A DNA stretch of 38,079 bases from NCBI GenBank assembly GCA_950059285.1, contig CATLTV010000029.1, positions 1-38,079 on the forward strand, in the 5' to 3' direction. The first letter of the stretch is position 1. The number at the start of each line of letters is the position of its first letter. A program made the translations under genes and the position numbers. The DNA is from an uncultured Pseudomonadota bacterium (GTDB lineage Bacteria > Myxococcota_A > Bradymonadia > Bradymonadales > Bradymonadaceae). The notes below the pieces were generated by a model. It made no database searches. It had not been told where the DNA came from and saw only the letters and a program-made list of their open reading frames with translations. This document shows positions 16,757-24,891 of the stretch, piece after piece.

Positions 16757-18076
16757 ATGAAGTTCTGTACGACATGCGGGAGGACCTACGAAGATCCTGA
16801 AATCGATATGTGTCCTCATGATGGCACACCCCTGTTCGGGATGGCTGGCAGCGAAGGCAAAGACCTTCCTGATGAGGATGTAGAGCCAGAAGGTGTCGAG
16901 GCGGGTACGGACTCGCCTGTGGAAGAGCTTCCCAGTCTTGTTGCGGCAGGATTACCTGAGGAAGACGCCAGCGTGGAGCCATCTGAGCCTGAAGAGGATG
17001 ATGCGCCAGCAGGTATCAAGCCGATTCCAGAGCCGATGCCATTGCCTGAGCCCGAGCATCTTGATCTTCCAGAGTCCGAGCCTGAAGAGGAGCCCGAGAC
17101 CGATCTTGGTGCGGCCCTGTTTGACGAACCTGAAGCTTCCGAGCCACAGGCAGAGGAAGAAGAAGAGGACGTTGATCTGTTTGGCCTTGCCGACGAGTCT
17201 GAGCCTGAAGCTTCCGAGCCAGTGTTTGCCGACGAGTCTGAGCCATCAGAAGATCCGCTCGCTGCAAGTGAGCGTGCGTTGTTTGGTGACGATCAGGATG
17301 ACTCCTTGCTTGGTGATGACAGTGAGGCAACGCCCGACACTGCTCCTGTGCTTGGCGATGCGTTGTTTGATTCACAGGACGATGATGAGGACAAGGCGTT
17401 TGAGATTCCAGGCGCTGATGATGCCGCATCCATTCAGATCTCCGAGGCGATCGACACCACACTTGGTGACTTCGACGAGGATTCTGAGCCTGAAGGTGAT
17501 GTTTCGCTTGCCGATGCATACGAGCCAACCTCTATCCCTGCCGAGGATGATGTGGAGGCAGACTCCATGCCCGATCCTCTCAAGGAAGAGTCCAAGGGAC
17601 GCAGCGGCCTGTTGCTCGTGTTGTTGGTCATCATTATTGGTGCTGGTGCTGCGTGGTACTTCACCATGGGACCTGGTGCTGCAACCGAGGGCACCACGGA
17701 TACTCCATCTCAGCAGACGAAGCCTGAAACAACAGACAGCAAGAAGGTTGAGCCTGCGACCGATGAGACGCCCAAGACCGATGAAGCCAAGGGCACCGAG
17801 GCGGATGCAGGCACTGCTCCTGAAGCAGATGCAAGCGCTGATGCCGCTGGAGATCAGCCAGCCAAGACAGAAGAAGCCAAAAAAGATCCCAAGGATTCAC
17901 CCGGTGTCGCGCCTCCTCCTGTGAAAAAGGAAGAGCCAGTCAAAAAGGTTACCAAGAAGGCTCCCAAGAAAGTGACCAAAAAGGTTGAGCCGAAGAAGAC
18001 CGAGCCCGCTGAAGAGAAGAAAGAGGATAAAAAGGAAGAGCTTAACAACGAGCTTGAAAACCTCTTGGGCGAGTAA
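16757..18076 (+). CDS. Zinc ribbon, acidic spacer, TM and Lys-rich tail protein
   Basis: The protein has 439 residues. The N-terminus is a small zinc ribbon (CTTCG near residue 4 and CPHDG near 19), apparently cytoplasmic. A long acidic disordered region follows (about 25-280), rich in SEPE motifs and with repeated LF(D/G) elements (ALFDE, DLFGL, ALFGD, ALFDS). One transmembrane helix (about 283-305, LLLVLLVIIIGAGAAWYF) leads to a Pro/Thr/Lys/Glu tail with a Lys-rich block (KKAPKKVTKK) and a helical end (ELNNELENLLGE). GAGGAG (16741-16746) sits 10 bases before the ATG. Zinc ribbon plus TM architecture is common in Myxococcota proteins that sense or organise the envelope. No precise function is known. 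The LF(D/G) repeats could be partner-binding short motifs. Confidence 0.8.
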   Translation: MKFCTTCGRTYEDPEIDMCPHDGTPLFGMAGSEGKDLPDEDVEPEGVEAGTDSPVEELPSLVAAGLPEEDASVEPSEPEEDDAPAGIKPIPEPMPLPEPEHLDLPESEPEEEPETDLGAALFDEPEASEPQAEEEEEDVDLFGLADESEPEASEPVFADESEPSEDPLAASERALFGDDQDDSLLGDDSEATPDTAPVLGDALFDSQDDDEDKAFEIPGADDAASIQISEAIDTTLGDFDEDSEPEGDVSLADAYEPTSIPAEDDVEADSMPDPLKEESKGRSGLLLVLLVIIIGAGAAWYFTMGPGAATEGTTDTPSQQTKPETTDSKKVEPATDETPKTDEAKGTEADAGTAPEADASADAAGDQPAKTEEAKKDPKDSPGVAPPPVKKEEPVKKVTKKAPKKVTKKVEPKKTEPAEEKKEDKKEELNNELENLLGE

Positions 18077-18079
18077 GCA

Positions 18080-18150
18080 AGCGCAAGAAACGACAAAAGG
18101 GGCGAAGATTTACGCAGTAAATCTTCGCCCCTTTTGTCGTTTCTTGCGCT
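18080..18150. terminator. Bidirectional terminator palindrome 6 (34-bp perfect arms)
   Basis: Arms 18080-18113 and 18117-18150 flank GCA, with core GGGGCGAAGATTTAC. It is between the convergent zinc ribbon protein and NDH-2-like genes. The stop codon is three bases to the left. Confidence 0.9.
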
Positions 18151-18154
18151 GATA

Positions 18155-19438
18155 TCATTCCTCCACAGTGTCTTTATCCGCGGGCTCTGTGGTTGGCAGA
18201 TTTGCCATCGGGAGGTTTGGCAGGGACATGATACGCGCAGTGGCAAGGTCATGTTCAAACCATTCAGTGAGGATGTGCATTTTGTTCATGGCACCAGGCA
18301 TGAGGCTTGCGTAGGCCGCGCGGTACATGGCGTAAGCGACGCGTCCTTGAAGTGGGACACCCATGACCTTGATCGCAGCGCGTCCTCGTCCAAGCGTGAG
18401 CATATCGCCGAGGTGTTGGAATGAGAAAGTCTTGGGAGCACGTCCCGAGAGGGCGGCGATGATGTTCTGGGCGGCTACAGGCCCCTGTTGTTTTGCTGCC
18501 TGTGCGTTTGGCGCGGGGGCTTCTGGGGGAGCAGCGCAGTCTCCTGCGACAAAGACGTTCTCACAACCAAGTGCTTGCAATGTGCTGTCTGTCATGACTC
18601 GCCCTGAAGCGTCGAGTTCAAGGTTGGAGTTCTGGAGCAAGGAGCTTGGTTTGACACCAGCGCACCAGAAGAGGTGATCGCAGAGTATGGTTTCCCCGGA
18701 GGAGAGCGTGATCTCATGCTCTGTACGTTCTGTGACGCTGGTGTTGGTCAGGATGGAGATGCCAGGCGTGTTGGAGAGGTGGTCATGGGCGAACTTCTGA
18801 AGTTCGGTGGGGAGGTTTGTGAGGATCTGGTCCTGAGGATCAATTAGCAGGAAGCGCGTTTGTTGGACGAGATCGGGTGATGCCTTGGAGAAGACATCAC
18901 GAGCGAGTCCAGCGTAGATCTCAGCGAGCAGCTCCACGCCTGTGGGGCCAGCGCCCGCGAACGCAAATGTAAGGAGGGACTGGCGCTCATTTTTTGGGAG
19001 TTGAGCAGCTTTTGCAAAGGTGTGCTCAATGTGTTCACGGATCAGGACAGCGTCTTCAGCGCTCTTGCAGGTGTAGCAGAGGTCCTTCCAGTGCTCATGA
19101 TCCTTCCAGTCTGTCTCGGAGCCAGGCGCGAGGAGGAGGTAATCATAGGGGATGGGTTGAGAGGACGTGAGGAGCTGATTGTGTTTGAGGTCAAGGCCCG
19201 TGATCTGTTCAATGATCAATTCGGTGGAGGGATCGATGTGATCTTTGAGCGGGAAAGTGATGCTTTTGAGGGAGAGCTCGGAGTTTGCCACATTGGGGAG
19301 CAGTGGAGTGAAGAGGAAGTGTGTGGAGTTGGAGACAAGGGTGATCTTGAGTTTACGACGGGTAAGCGTGGCTTGTTCAAGGGTATGAAGGGCAGAGAGA
19401 CCAGCGAAGCCAGCACCGAGGATCACGATATGACGCAT
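18155..19438 (-). CDS. Type II NADH dehydrogenase-like flavoprotein
   Basis: This protein of about 427 residues belongs to the NDH-2 family, single-subunit flavoenzymes that oxidise NADH and reduce quinone at the membrane without pumping protons. The FAD motif GAGFAG is at residues 8-13. The NAD(P) motif FAGAGPTGVELLAE is in the middle, and a second FAD site NVFVAGDCA is followed by AQAAKQQG, a typical NDH-2 feature. FTPLLPNVA resembles the 'f.PLLp..a' segment of the family. The ATG at 19438 is preferred (AAGG 8 bases upstream) over a TTG at 19456. The last 40 residues include hydrophobic AMYRAAYASLMPGAMNKM, a likely membrane-binding amphipathic region. Other FAD oxidoreductases of this superfamily cannot be excluded. 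Confidence 0.85.
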   Translation of the reverse strand: MRHIVILGAGFAGLSALHTLEQATLTRRKLKITLVSNSTHFLFTPLLPNVANSELSLKSITFPLKDHIDPSTELIIEQITGLDLKHNQLLTSSQPIPYDYLLLAPGSETDWKDHEHWKDLCYTCKSAEDAVLIREHIEHTFAKAAQLPKNERQSLLTFAFAGAGPTGVELLAEIYAGLARDVFSKASPDLVQQTRFLLIDPQDQILTNLPTELQKFAHDHLSNTPGISILTNTSVTERTEHEITLSSGETILCDHLFWCAGVKPSSLLQNSNLELDASGRVMTDSTLQALGCENVFVAGDCAAPPEAPAPNAQAAKQQGPVAAQNIIAALSGRAPKTFSFQHLGDMLTLGRGRAAIKVMGVPLQGRVAYAMYRAAYASLMPGAMNKMHILTEWFEHDLATARIMSLPNLPMANLPTTEPADKDTVEE

Positions 19439-19599
19439 GAGAGAAAACCTTATCAAGAGGGATGAGATCGGTCCTTTGGAGGGGACCGCATCATGGAGGC
19501 AAGCACAATGCTAGATTTTGCGGGAGTGATCAAGTGAGTGTGATCGGAACACGTAAAAAATAGCTGACTCATGAGGGGTTATGGTGTGGGCTATCGTGA

Positions 19600-19617
19600 T
19601 TTGACAGAACCGTCAAA
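19600..19617. promoter_or_regulatory. Inverted repeat TTTGAC-N6-GTCAAA
   Basis: A perfect 6-bp inverted repeat with 6-base spacer lies in the divergent region between the NDH-2-like gene and nrdJ. It could be an operator for either. The spacing does not fit FNR/CRP sites. Confidence 0.3.
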
Positions 19618-19720
19618 ATAATGACATGGTGTAAGCACACAAACACAAAGACGTGGCCAAACAGGGTGCAAGTGACTCAAAAAAGGGGGAGATATGGTTT
19701 TTCTTGCGTGAGATCGATGC

Positions 19721-19734
19721 CACTATATGTAGTG
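19721..19734. promoter_or_regulatory. NrdR-box-like palindrome
   Basis: CACTATATGTAGTG strongly resembles the NrdR box (ACACTATATATAGTGT type). It lies 31 bases upstream of the extended -10 at 19762-19770 that points towards nrdJ. NrdR represses ribonucleotide reductase genes in most bacteria. Pairs of boxes are usual; I could not find a convincing second one. Confidence 0.6.
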
Positions 19735-19761
19735 TGTTCTACTTTTGTGGGCTACTTTATC

Positions 19762-19770
19762 TGGTATAAT
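19762..19770 (+). promoter_or_regulatory. Extended -10 promoter upstream of nrdJ
   Basis: TGGTATAAT is a perfect extended -10 (TG-N-TATAAT). The -35 region is poor, as is usual for this class. Transcription would start near 19777, leaving a leader of about 520 bases. A nearer promoter is possible at 20234-20260. Confidence 0.55.
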
Positions 19771-19779
19771 AAGCTTGAC

Positions 19780-20290
19780 ATCCTGTGTGTGCTGGGCGAG
19801 TCTTTGGTTCGCTTCGGCCACACGAAGGGCAGCAGGTTACAGGATATGTAAATCGTTGTTGATGCAGTATAAATCAACAACTGTTGCCATGTGTGGGCCA
19901 GATTGAATCGTAAAGTCACGATGATTTATGTCGGGTCACCACCAAAGGGTGATCAGCAGGAAAGTACAGGCTCACAGGAGTTAGACGACATGAATAGCAC
20001 GGAACATCAAGGTGGGGGAGCGGGGCGGATCTTGAGTTCCAACTGGCAAGAAGAGATCAGGTTACATTGGGGGATGTGGTTTGGATCAGGCACCTAGAAC
20101 GTAGGGGTGGGACAGCAGGACAGGATACACAAATGAGCAAGGGCGAATGAGATCGCTGTTGGTCATGCTGTGAGTCTTGTTTTGAATTGAATGGAGCTTC
20201 ACTGGACTTATGTTTAGTGTGAGTGTCAGGTACTTGGAAAACTAGCACGTATTTTATACTTCACAACAACCCGAACATCATTGGAAGACG
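19780..20290 (+). promoter_or_regulatory. Long structured 5' leader of nrdJ (candidate cis-regulatory RNA)
   Basis: The 5' part can fold into a closed domain. ATCCTGT (19780-19786) pairs with ACAGGAT (19839-19845), TGCTG (19790-19794) with CAGCA (19830-19834), and inside lie GCGA/TCGC and CTTCG-N6-CGAAG. Then come GTTGTTGAT-N9-ATCAACAAC (19855-19881), a 7-bp hairpin at 19934-19954 and a 10-bp stem with a bulge at 20001-20040, whose loop is very G-rich. The motif CAGCAGG...ACAGG recurs at 19830, 19954 and 20113, so three downstream segments could compete for one upstream strand. No known riboswitch consensus is present, including that of cobalamin. A published candidate RNA motif found before nrdJ genes in metagenomes may be related, but I cannot compare the two here. 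Confidence 0.5.
20234..20260 (+). promoter_or_regulatory. Alternative proximal promoter of nrdJ
   Basis: TATACT (20255-20260) lies 15 bases after TTGGAA (20234-20239). The spacer is short and the -35 weak. If used, it would give a 30-base leader and bypass the structured region. Confidence 0.3.
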
Positions 20291-20296
20291 AGCATT

Positions 20297-23218
20297 ATGG
20301 CCACAGATATTCCCAGCACATCTGTTAATACACAGGCAGCAAAACCGACCAAGAAGGTCAGAACATTTAAACCCACCAAGGACGGGCTCAAGTTTCCCCG
20401 TGTGTATACCAAGCCAGGCGTACACCCATTTGACGAGGTGACATGGGAGCTACGTGATGCGTCAATTACCAATGAGCGCGGCGAGGCAGTGTTTGAGCAG
20501 AACGGAGTGGAGTTCCCCGAGTTCTGGTCACAGATGTCTACCAACGTGGTGGTCTCGAAATATTTCCGTGGCAAGATCGGCTCCCCTGAGCGTGAGCACA
20601 GCGTCAAGCAGTTGATTGGCCGCGTGGTGGATACAATCACAGAGTGGGGCAAGAAGGATGGTGTCTTTGCGGATGATGACGCAGCCGAGACCTTCAGAGC
20701 AGAGCTTGCATATTTGATTTTGCATCAGAAGATGGCCTTCAACAGCCCCGTGTGGTTCAACGTGGGTGTGGAGGAGCGTCCACAGGCGTCAGCATGTTTC
20801 ATCAACTCGGTGCAAGACACCATGGGTGACATCATGGATCTGGCAAAGACCGAATGCATGTTGTTCAAATGGGGAAGTGGCGCGGGCTCCAACCTGTCCA
20901 CCTTGAGGAGCTCCAAGGAGTATCTCTCGGGTGGTGGTCAGGCCAGCGGTCCTGTCAGCTTTATGCGTGGTTATGATGCGTTTGCAGGCGCGATCAAATC
21001 AGGCGGCAAGACACGTCGTGCAGCGAAGATGGTGATTCTTGATGCAGAGCACCCTGATATCCTTGAGTTCGTGGAGAGCAAGTCCAACGAGGAGCGCAAG
21101 GCATGGGCTTTGATCGAGCAGGGTTATGATGGTGGCTTCAACGTGCCTGGTGGTGCGTATGATTCTGTAGCCTTCCAGAACGCCAACCACTCCGTACGAG
21201 CATCTGATGAATTTATGCAAGCAGTGGTGGACGATGCGGACTGGACCACAAAGGCTGTGGTTGATGGCGCTCCTATTGAGACCTTGAAGGCACGTGATGT
21301 GATGAACTCCATTGCCGAGGCGGCATGGGTGTGTGGTGATCCTGGTATGCAGTATGACACCACCATCAACGACTGGCACACATGCAAGTCGACCGATCGT
21401 ATTTACGCAAGTAACCCATGTTCCGAATACATCTTCCTGAATGACACGGCATGTAACCTTGCGAGCTTGAACTTGATGAAGTACCGCAAGGACGATGGTT
21501 CCTTTGACGTGGAGAAGTTTAGCCACGCAGCAAGGCTCACCATCACGGCGCAGGAAATTATTGTTCCTAACGCAAGTTACCCCACACCTGCGATTGGAAA
21601 GAACTCACATGATTTCCGTCCACTAGGTCTTGGATTTACAAACCTTGGTGCGCTGCTCATGGTGCGAGGCATTCCTTATGACTCCGCACAGGGTCGTGCC
21701 ATCGCAGGTGCGATCACCTCATTGATGTGTGGTGAGGCGTATGCGCAGTCCGCAAAGATCGCCAAGACCTCAGGTCCATTCCCTGGATACCCCGAGAATG
21801 AAGAGCCAATGCTTGGTGTGATCAAGATGCACCGCGATAGCGTGCAAGGCATCGCATCAGAGTACAACGACATTCAGAACGATCCTATTTTCAAGGCGGC
21901 TCAGAAGTCCTGGGACAATGCATACGCACTGGGCAAGGAGCATGGATACCGCAACGCACAGGTCACAGTGCTCGCACCTACAGGTACAATCAGCTTCCTT
22001 ATGGACTGTGACACCACAGGTATCGAGCCTGATATCGCGTTGATCAAGTACAAGAAACTTGTGGGTGGTGGTTACTTCAAGATTATCAACCGCTCTGTGC
22101 CAGAGGCTCTAACCGTACTTGGTTATAATGAGCAGGAGCGCAAGGACATCGAGCAGTACCTGATGGATCAGGACACCATTGAGGGTGCGCCTCATCTGAA
22201 AGAAGAGCACCTCTCCGTCTTTGATTGTGCGTTTGTTGCTGCCAACGGCACGCGTTCCATCGAGCCGATGGGTCACGTCAGGATGATGGCCGCATGTCAG
22301 CCATTCCTCTCTGGTGCAATTAGCAAGACAGTGAATATGCCAAACACCGCAACTGCCGAGGAAATCGCAGATGTGTATGTGGATGCATGGAAGCTTGGTT
22401 TGAAAGCGATCGCCATCTACCGCGATGGTTGTAAGCGTACGCAGCCTCTGTCCACCTCCATGGACAAGGGTGAGGAGAAGCAGGAAGCTGTGGCATCCAC
22501 AGAGACCGTTGAGAGTGAACTTCCCATGGCAGCAGTGGCTGAGAAGGTCATGTCCGAGCAGCCCGTGCTCAAGCGTCGTCAGCGTCTTCCCGATGAGCGT
22601 CCCTCGATTACACACAAGTTCTCCATCGCAGGTCACGAGGGTTACATCACCGTGGGCATGTACAACAATGGACAGCCTGGCGAGATCTTCATCGTGATGA
22701 GCAAGGAAGGAAGCGTGGTCAGTGGTTTGATGGATTCCTTCGCGACCTCCATCTCTCTCTGCTTGCAGTATGGTGTGCCTCTGGAAGTGCTCGTGGACAA
22801 GTTTAGCTTCACACGCTTTGAGCCATCTGGCTTCACCAACAACCCACGTATTCGTATGGCACACTCCATTACGGATTATCTCTTCCGCTGGCTTGCGGAC
22901 AAGTTCATGGGCGACTCTCAAAAGAGCCGTTACTTTTCAAACCTTGAGTTTGGAAGCGACTCCGAAGAAGAAACTGTGAGCCCTGCTCAGGCTGTCGCTG
23001 CTGTCAAAGGCCAGGAGCCAGAAACTGCTGCCGAGGCGACTGCTTCTGCATTCGAGGAAGCTCCTGCTGGAAGTGTGGTGTATGAGGCATCCAAGAACTC
23101 TGCGCCCATCGCCATGCAGTCAGATTCACCCCCCTGTCATGTATGTGGTGGTATCACGGTTCGCGCTGGAGCTTGTTACTCCTGTCCAAACTGTGGCGCT
23201 ACAACAGGTTGCGGTTAA
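20297..23218 (+). CDS. nrdJ: Adenosylcobalamin-dependent (class II) ribonucleotide reductase
   Basis: The 973-residue enzyme makes deoxyribonucleotides with a thiyl radical generated from adenosylcobalamin, so it needs no oxygen or iron partner. MAFNSPVWFNVG and the KWGSGAGSNLS segment are hallmarks of NrdJ. The active site NPCSE gives N373, C375 (radical Cys) and E377. Redox Cys are likely C167 (ACFINSV) and C386 (TACNLASLNL). There is no N-terminal ATP-cone. After the barrel come a basic linker (about 715-755), a TSCPD-like domain (HKFSIAGHEGYITVGMYNNG to about 880), an acidic linker and a C-terminal Cys-rich tail (CHVCGG, CYSCPNCG, GCG). That tail is likely a zinc-binding or thiol-regenerating element. 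GGAAG 9 bases before the ATG supports the start. It is monocistronic, closed by palindrome 7, with an NrdR-like box upstream. Confidence 0.95.
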   Translation: MATDIPSTSVNTQAAKPTKKVRTFKPTKDGLKFPRVYTKPGVHPFDEVTWELRDASITNERGEAVFEQNGVEFPEFWSQMSTNVVVSKYFRGKIGSPEREHSVKQLIGRVVDTITEWGKKDGVFADDDAAETFRAELAYLILHQKMAFNSPVWFNVGVEERPQASACFINSVQDTMGDIMDLAKTECMLFKWGSGAGSNLSTLRSSKEYLSGGGQASGPVSFMRGYDAFAGAIKSGGKTRRAAKMVILDAEHPDILEFVESKSNEERKAWALIEQGYDGGFNVPGGAYDSVAFQNANHSVRASDEFMQAVVDDADWTTKAVVDGAPIETLKARDVMNSIAEAAWVCGDPGMQYDTTINDWHTCKSTDRIYASNPCSEYIFLNDTACNLASLNLMKYRKDDGSFDVEKFSHAARLTITAQEIIVPNASYPTPAIGKNSHDFRPLGLGFTNLGALLMVRGIPYDSAQGRAIAGAITSLMCGEAYAQSAKIAKTSGPFPGYPENEEPMLGVIKMHRDSVQGIASEYNDIQNDPIFKAAQKSWDNAYALGKEHGYRNAQVTVLAPTGTISFLMDCDTTGIEPDIALIKYKKLVGGGYFKIINRSVPEALTVLGYNEQERKDIEQYLMDQDTIEGAPHLKEEHLSVFDCAFVAANGTRSIEPMGHVRMMAACQPFLSGAISKTVNMPNTATAEEIADVYVDAWKLGLKAIAIYRDGCKRTQPLSTSMDKGEEKQEAVASTETVESELPMAAVAEKVMSEQPVLKRRQRLPDERPSITHKFSIAGHEGYITVGMYNNGQPGEIFIVMSKEGSVVSGLMDSFATSISLCLQYGVPLEVLVDKFSFTRFEPSGFTNNPRIRMAHSITDYLFRWLADKFMGDSQKSRYFSNLEFGSDSEEETVSPAQAVAAVKGQEPETAAEATASAFEEAPAGSVVYEASKNSAPIAMQSDSPPCHVCGGITVRAGACYSCPNCGATTGCG

Positions 23219-23233
23219 TTTAGAACACGCTCA

Positions 23234-23266
23234 GTCCTGGGTTTGAAACCTTGAGGTTCTCAGGAC
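23234..23266 (+). terminator. Small hairpin after nrdJ
   Basis: GTCCTG/CAGGAC outer stem and AACC/GGTT inner stem with TTGA loop, 16 bases after the stop. No T-run follows, so it may protect the 3' end or be incidental. Confidence 0.35.
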
Positions 23267-23277
23267 ATGACATCCTG

Positions 23278-23343
23278 TGATAAAGGCCAGAGGGAGAGGG
23301 GCTGCTCATATATGAGCAGCCCCTCTCCCTCTGGCCTTTATCA
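23278..23343. terminator. Terminator palindrome 7 (33-bp perfect arms, no spacer)
   Basis: A perfect 66-bp palindrome is centred on CATA|TATG, with GGGAGAGGGG stem. It lies between nrdJ and the co-directional beta-helix lipoprotein gene. Starts GATAAAG, like palindrome 9. Confidence 0.9.
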
Positions 23344-23448
23344 TGGAGAACTTTGAAGAAAGGGCTGGATTATCTGGCATCTTGATCGAACTCAAGCTAC
23401 AACTAGAGTGGTAGAGGGGTTTGTATAGTAAGAACTTGTTTGGGATAA

Positions 23449-24891
23449 ATGATGCATCGATACGTGAAGGATTTTAAAACAGGTGTTGTGGGCCGCGTTG
23501 TGTTGACCTCTCTCTTGGGCCTTGTCATGTCGGGGTGCACTGTGTTGACAAGCTTCAACGAGTGTGACGTTGACGCAGACTGTGCGCCGCTTCAAGGGGA
23601 TGGCGCTGTGTGTTCTGCGGGGATCTGTGAGGTTTCCGAGTTGCCTCGTGTTGATGTGTCTGGTGTGATTTCAACCGACACCTTGTGGACCGCCGATAAA
23701 GTGTGGGTGCTCAAGGATATTGTCACCGTGTCTCCCTCTGTGCAGCTTACCATTGAAGCAGGCACCACGATCGTAGGCGATCGACATTCCGCGCTCGTTG
23801 TGCGCTCAGGTGGTCGATTGATCGCGCGCGGCTCCCGCGAGCTGCCGATTGTTTTTTCAAGCAGCAAGGATGAAGGTCAACGCAAGTCAGGAGACTGGGG
23901 TGGTGTCGCGCTCCTTGGGCGCGCCAGCGTCAATCGTCCGAATGCGACATTGAACATCTTGCCCAATCAAGAAGATTCACAGTTTGGTGGCGGTGATGAC
24001 GCTTGGAACTGTGGCGTGCTTGAGTATGTGCGTATTGAGTTTGCTGGTGGACAGGTTGAAGGCGAAGAGGCCCTCAACGGGCTCACGTTTGCAGGCTGTG
24101 GTTCAGGGACATCCGTGGACTATGTGCAGATTCATTACGGAGATGATGATGGCCTCGAACTCTTCGGTGGCACTGTGAATATCAACCACATCCTCGTCAC
24201 TCGCCCGCAAGATGATGGCGTGGATATTGACCTTGGTTGGCGAGGACGCGGGCAGTTTATTGCAGTGCAGATGGACGCGGGTGGAGACAACGCCATTGAG
24301 GTGGATAACCTTGGTGAAGATCCGCTGGCCACACCTCTGACCGACTTCCAGATTTATAACTACACCTTGATTGGTGATCGTGACTTTGGTCACAGCCGTG
24401 GCATTACGTTCAAGGCTGGTGGCACAGGTTCATTGTCTCACGGAATTATTCTTGGCCACAGGTTAGAGGCAATCGATGTCTTTGGTGTGGACTCGGGAAA
24501 CCTTGCGTTGATGGATCGTATGGAGGTTGCGCGTACGCTGTTTTATGACATTGGCCCAGATGTCGCGATGGGGCAACCCGCACAGTACTTCCCCGTGGCA
24601 GGTCAGGAAGGAGAGGTTGATCCCGAGACGATGACGGGAGATGATGACAATGGCTTGAGTGAGTCCGAATTCTTCCGTAGCAGCAAGTTTAACAACATCT
24701 TTGATGTTGATCCTCTGATGCCTGACGCACATGATCTGCTGGCTCCGAACTTTTTGCCTGCAGTGGTCACCTCCACAGGGCAGCCTGCACCACCTTCTCC
24801 AGAGTTCAACCCGATCGGCGTATATCTGGGAGCATTTTCTCCAGGCAGCATTCCCTGGACTGATGGATGGGCGTCGTTCCCTGGTTCATGA
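23449..24891 (+). CDS. Beta-helix lipoprotein
   Basis: This 480-residue lipoprotein has signal peptide and lipobox MSGC (Cys about residue 30). A short Cys-rich segment (about 38-62: DVDADCAPL, CSAGIC) matches the Dickkopf-like units seen in the window's other lipoprotein. A long domain follows that resembles a right-handed parallel beta-helix, with WVLKDIVTV, LTIEAGTTIVG and GDWGGVALLG segments typical of proteins annotated as T9SS-type or surface 'multidrug transporter' homologues. Start ATG 23449 (or 23452) has a weak ribosome site. The stop TGA overlaps the next start codon, ATGA, so the two genes are translated as a unit. It probably acts at the cell surface; the substrate is unknown. 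Confidence 0.8.
   Translation: MMHRYVKDFKTGVVGRVVLTSLLGLVMSGCTVLTSFNECDVDADCAPLQGDGAVCSAGICEVSELPRVDVSGVISTDTLWTADKVWVLKDIVTVSPSVQLTIEAGTTIVGDRHSALVVRSGGRLIARGSRELPIVFSSSKDEGQRKSGDWGGVALLGRASVNRPNATLNILPNQEDSQFGGGDDAWNCGVLEYVRIEFAGGQVEGEEALNGLTFAGCGSGTSVDYVQIHYGDDDGLELFGGTVNINHILVTRPQDDGVDIDLGWRGRGQFIAVQMDAGGDNAIEVDNLGEDPLATPLTDFQIYNYTLIGDRDFGHSRGITFKAGGTGSLSHGIILGHRLEAIDVFGVDSGNLALMDRMEVARTLFYDIGPDVAMGQPAQYFPVAGQEGEVDPETMTGDDDNGLSESEFFRSSKFNNIFDVDPLMPDAHDLLAPNFLPAVVTSTGQPAPPSPEFNPIGVYLGAFSPGSIPWTDGWASFPGS

Noticed and set aside
19600-19617. An FNR/CRP-type operator
   Set aside because: TTGA and TCAA are 8 bases apart here instead of 6, so only the inverted repeat itself is reported.
19621-19851. 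Short ORF upstream of nrdJ
   Set aside because: It runs through the NrdR-like box and the promoter, with no ribosome site and no domain. The next ones, at 19891 and later, have the same problem.
19954-19976. An RNase P-like GAGGAAAGTCC string (AGGAAAGTAC here)
   Set aside because: Only part of one conserved region; the other conserved regions of RNase P RNA and the 3' ACAGAA..GGCTTA segment are absent.
19780-20290. A cobalamin riboswitch before nrdJ
   Set aside because: No B12-box-like AGCCAGGAGACC segment and no GCCACTG core were found in the leader. Also, B12 riboswitches normally repress B12-independent enzymes, not the B12-dependent one.
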